A stretch of DNA of 8,593 nucleotides from an uncultured bacterium. Lineage in GTDB: Bacteria; Actinomycetota; Coriobacteriia; Coriobacteriales; Coriobacteriaceae. The first letter of the stretch is position 1, and every line of letters starts with the position of its first letter. Below, piece after piece: positions 7,502-8,593 of this stretch. A program made the translations under genes and the position numbers. The stretch lies in NCBI GenBank assembly GCA_905216045.1, contig CAJMSL010000083.1, positions 1 to 8,593 of the forward strand, written 5' to 3'. The notes under the pieces are model-generated. The model was given only the letters and a program-made list of their open reading frames with translations, was not told where the DNA came from and did no database searches.

Positions 7502-8593
7502 GCGCCCGCGATCTCATCCAGGAAGCCCTTCACTCGCTCGAGGCCAACAAGGGGCGCAGCCTGCTCACCATCCTGGGCATTGTCATCGGCATCGCCTCGG
7601 TTATCGCCATGACTTCGCTCATCGGCGGCATCCAAAACAGCCTGGTCAACAGTCTGGGCCTCAATGCGGCACGCATGGTGCAAATCTATTCGTCGCAAGA
7701 ACTAACCGAGTCCGACATCGAGAAGCTTCAAAAACTGGTGCCGCAGATAGAGCAGATCGGCATTGTCGACAGCGCGTATACCGAGTACAAGACCGGCGAT
7801 AAAAGCTATACCGTCATGGCACAGGGTGTCGATAGCGACATGCTCGACGCCGTGGGGGCCAGAAAGCTCGTTGCGGGGCGCACCTATTCCCAGGCCGAGT
7901 CCCAATCAGGCTCGCGCGTGGCGCTCATCAGCCGCGGCGGCGCCGATCAGCTGTACGGCAACGAACAGGATGCGCTGGGGAAAACCATCAAGGTGTCCAA
8001 CGGCGAGGTGCAGATTGTCGGCGTGATTGATGGCGGCAGCGACTCCATGGGCTCGCTCACGCTGTATATGCCACGCGAAACCATCTCCGGGCTGTTTGGC
8101 GACGAGAATCCTTCATTCCCCAGCGTGACGGCACTCGCCGCCGAGGGTACGGACATGGATGAGCTTTGTAAGACCATCGAGTCCAAGGTGCGCGCGATGA
8201 AGGGCATCGCGGAGGATGATGAGTACGACAGTGTATCGGCGACCTCCATGAAAAGCGCTATCGATGCACTCAACTCCTTTATGAGCGCGTTCTCGCTCAT
8301 CATGGGTGCTGTCGCCAGCATCTCGCTGCTTGTCGGCGGTATCGGCATTATGAATATGATGCTCACCAACGTGACTGAGCGCATCCGCGAGATCGGTATT
8401 CGCCGTGCCCTGGGCGCCAGTCGTCGCGATATCACCGCGCAGTTTTTGGCCGAGTCCTCGGCGCTGTGCGTCACCGGCGGACTGTTGGGTGTCCTGATTG
8501 GCTATCTGCTGGCCTGGGGACTCACGTTCTTTGCCGCAAGCTCGGGCATCATGAGCGAGTTTGGAGCCACCGGGACGATCACGCCAAGCTTCT
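7498..8593 (+). CDS. MacB-like ABC transporter permease (partial, continues beyond the window)
   Basis: This is the membrane subunit of the exporter, of the FtsX/MacB fold that couples ATP hydrolysis in the cytoplasm to movements outside the membrane instead of forming a classic channel. I translated 365 residues by hand with no frame break. A short amphipathic start (LIQEALHSLEANKGRS) precedes helix 1 at about 22-42. An extracytoplasmic MacB-type core follows at about 43-258, then helix 2 at about 264-286. The conserved cytoplasmic loop NVTERIREIGIRRALGASRR comes next, then helix 3 at about 322-345. The fourth helix and the C-terminus lie past the right edge. The start ATG overlaps the ATPase stop (ATGA) and has a good ribosome binding site. 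The ATPase domain is separate, unlike E. coli MacB, where it is fused to the permease. Confidence 0.93.
   Translation, partial: MSARDLIQEALHSLEANKGRSLLTILGIVIGIASVIAMTSLIGGIQNSLVNSLGLNAARMVQIYSSQELTESDIEKLQKLVPQIEQIGIVDSAYTEYKTGDKSYTVMAQGVDSDMLDAVGARKLVAGRTYSQAESQSGSRVALISRGGADQLYGNEQDALGKTIKVSNGEVQIVGVIDGGSDSMGSLTLYMPRETISGLFGDENPSFPSVTALAAEGTDMDELCKTIESKVRAMKGIAEDDEYDSVSATSMKSAIDALNSFMSAFSLIMGAVASISLLVGGIGIMNMMLTNVTERIREIGIRRALGASRRDITAQFLAESSALCVTGGLLGVLIGYLLAWGLTFFAASSGIMSEFGATGTITPSF

Noticed and set aside
7498..8593. Possible frameshift or broken permease
   Set aside because: Hand translation to the window edge is continuous and keeps the conserved FtsX-type loop; it is cut only by the window boundary.

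Overview
The window is a high-GC bacterial chromosome segment with tightly packed genes, all on the + strand. I see no transposase, integrase, phage gene, tRNA, rRNA or CRISPR array. The gene set and protein details suggest an actinobacterium of the Coriobacteriia, probably near Collinsella. These details are a MetK with an extra segment of about 20 residues, a one-chain iron-sulfur serine dehydratase with an ACT domain, a membrane-anchored L,D-transpeptidase and a MacAB-like exporter in a cell type without TolC logic. The taxonomic guess is inference from protein style, not a database result. Ribosome binding sites are mostly AAAGGA(G), 5-7 nt before the start codon.

Layout. (1) 42-1322: metK, S-adenosylmethionine synthetase, closed by a strong hairpin/T-tract terminator at 1361-1396. 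(2) 1397-1668: a 270-base gap whose main content is a long, nested inverted-repeat element at 1491-1611. It looks like a structured RNA or a small palindromic mobile repeat and is the least explained part of the window. (3) 1669-3276: a single-chain L-serine dehydratase built as beta domain, ACT domain, alpha domain. It carries three expected Fe-S cluster cysteines and a cysteine-rich C-terminal tail. (4) 3277-3425: a small hairpin followed by a TATAAT promoter element. (5) 3426-5159: a type II membrane L,D-transpeptidase (YkuD domain, SHGCINL active site) with a glutamine/arginine repeat in its cytoplasmic tail. (6) 5160-5291: a hairpin overlapping another TATAAT. (7) 5292-8593+: a three-gene translationally coupled operon (membrane fusion protein, ABC ATPase, MacB/FtsX-type permease). 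The permease runs off the right edge of the window.

Working together: metK and the serine dehydratase both belong to amino-acid and one-carbon metabolism. The terminator between them suggests separate transcription. The second half is cell-envelope biology: peptidoglycan cross-linking followed by an export pump that spans the membrane and probably reaches into the wall. No single undescribed multigene system is evident. The best candidates for something new are the 121-base nested inverted-repeat element before the serine dehydratase, the fused ACT-containing dehydratase with its CxxCxxC tail, and the paired promoter/hairpin arrangement before the pump operon.
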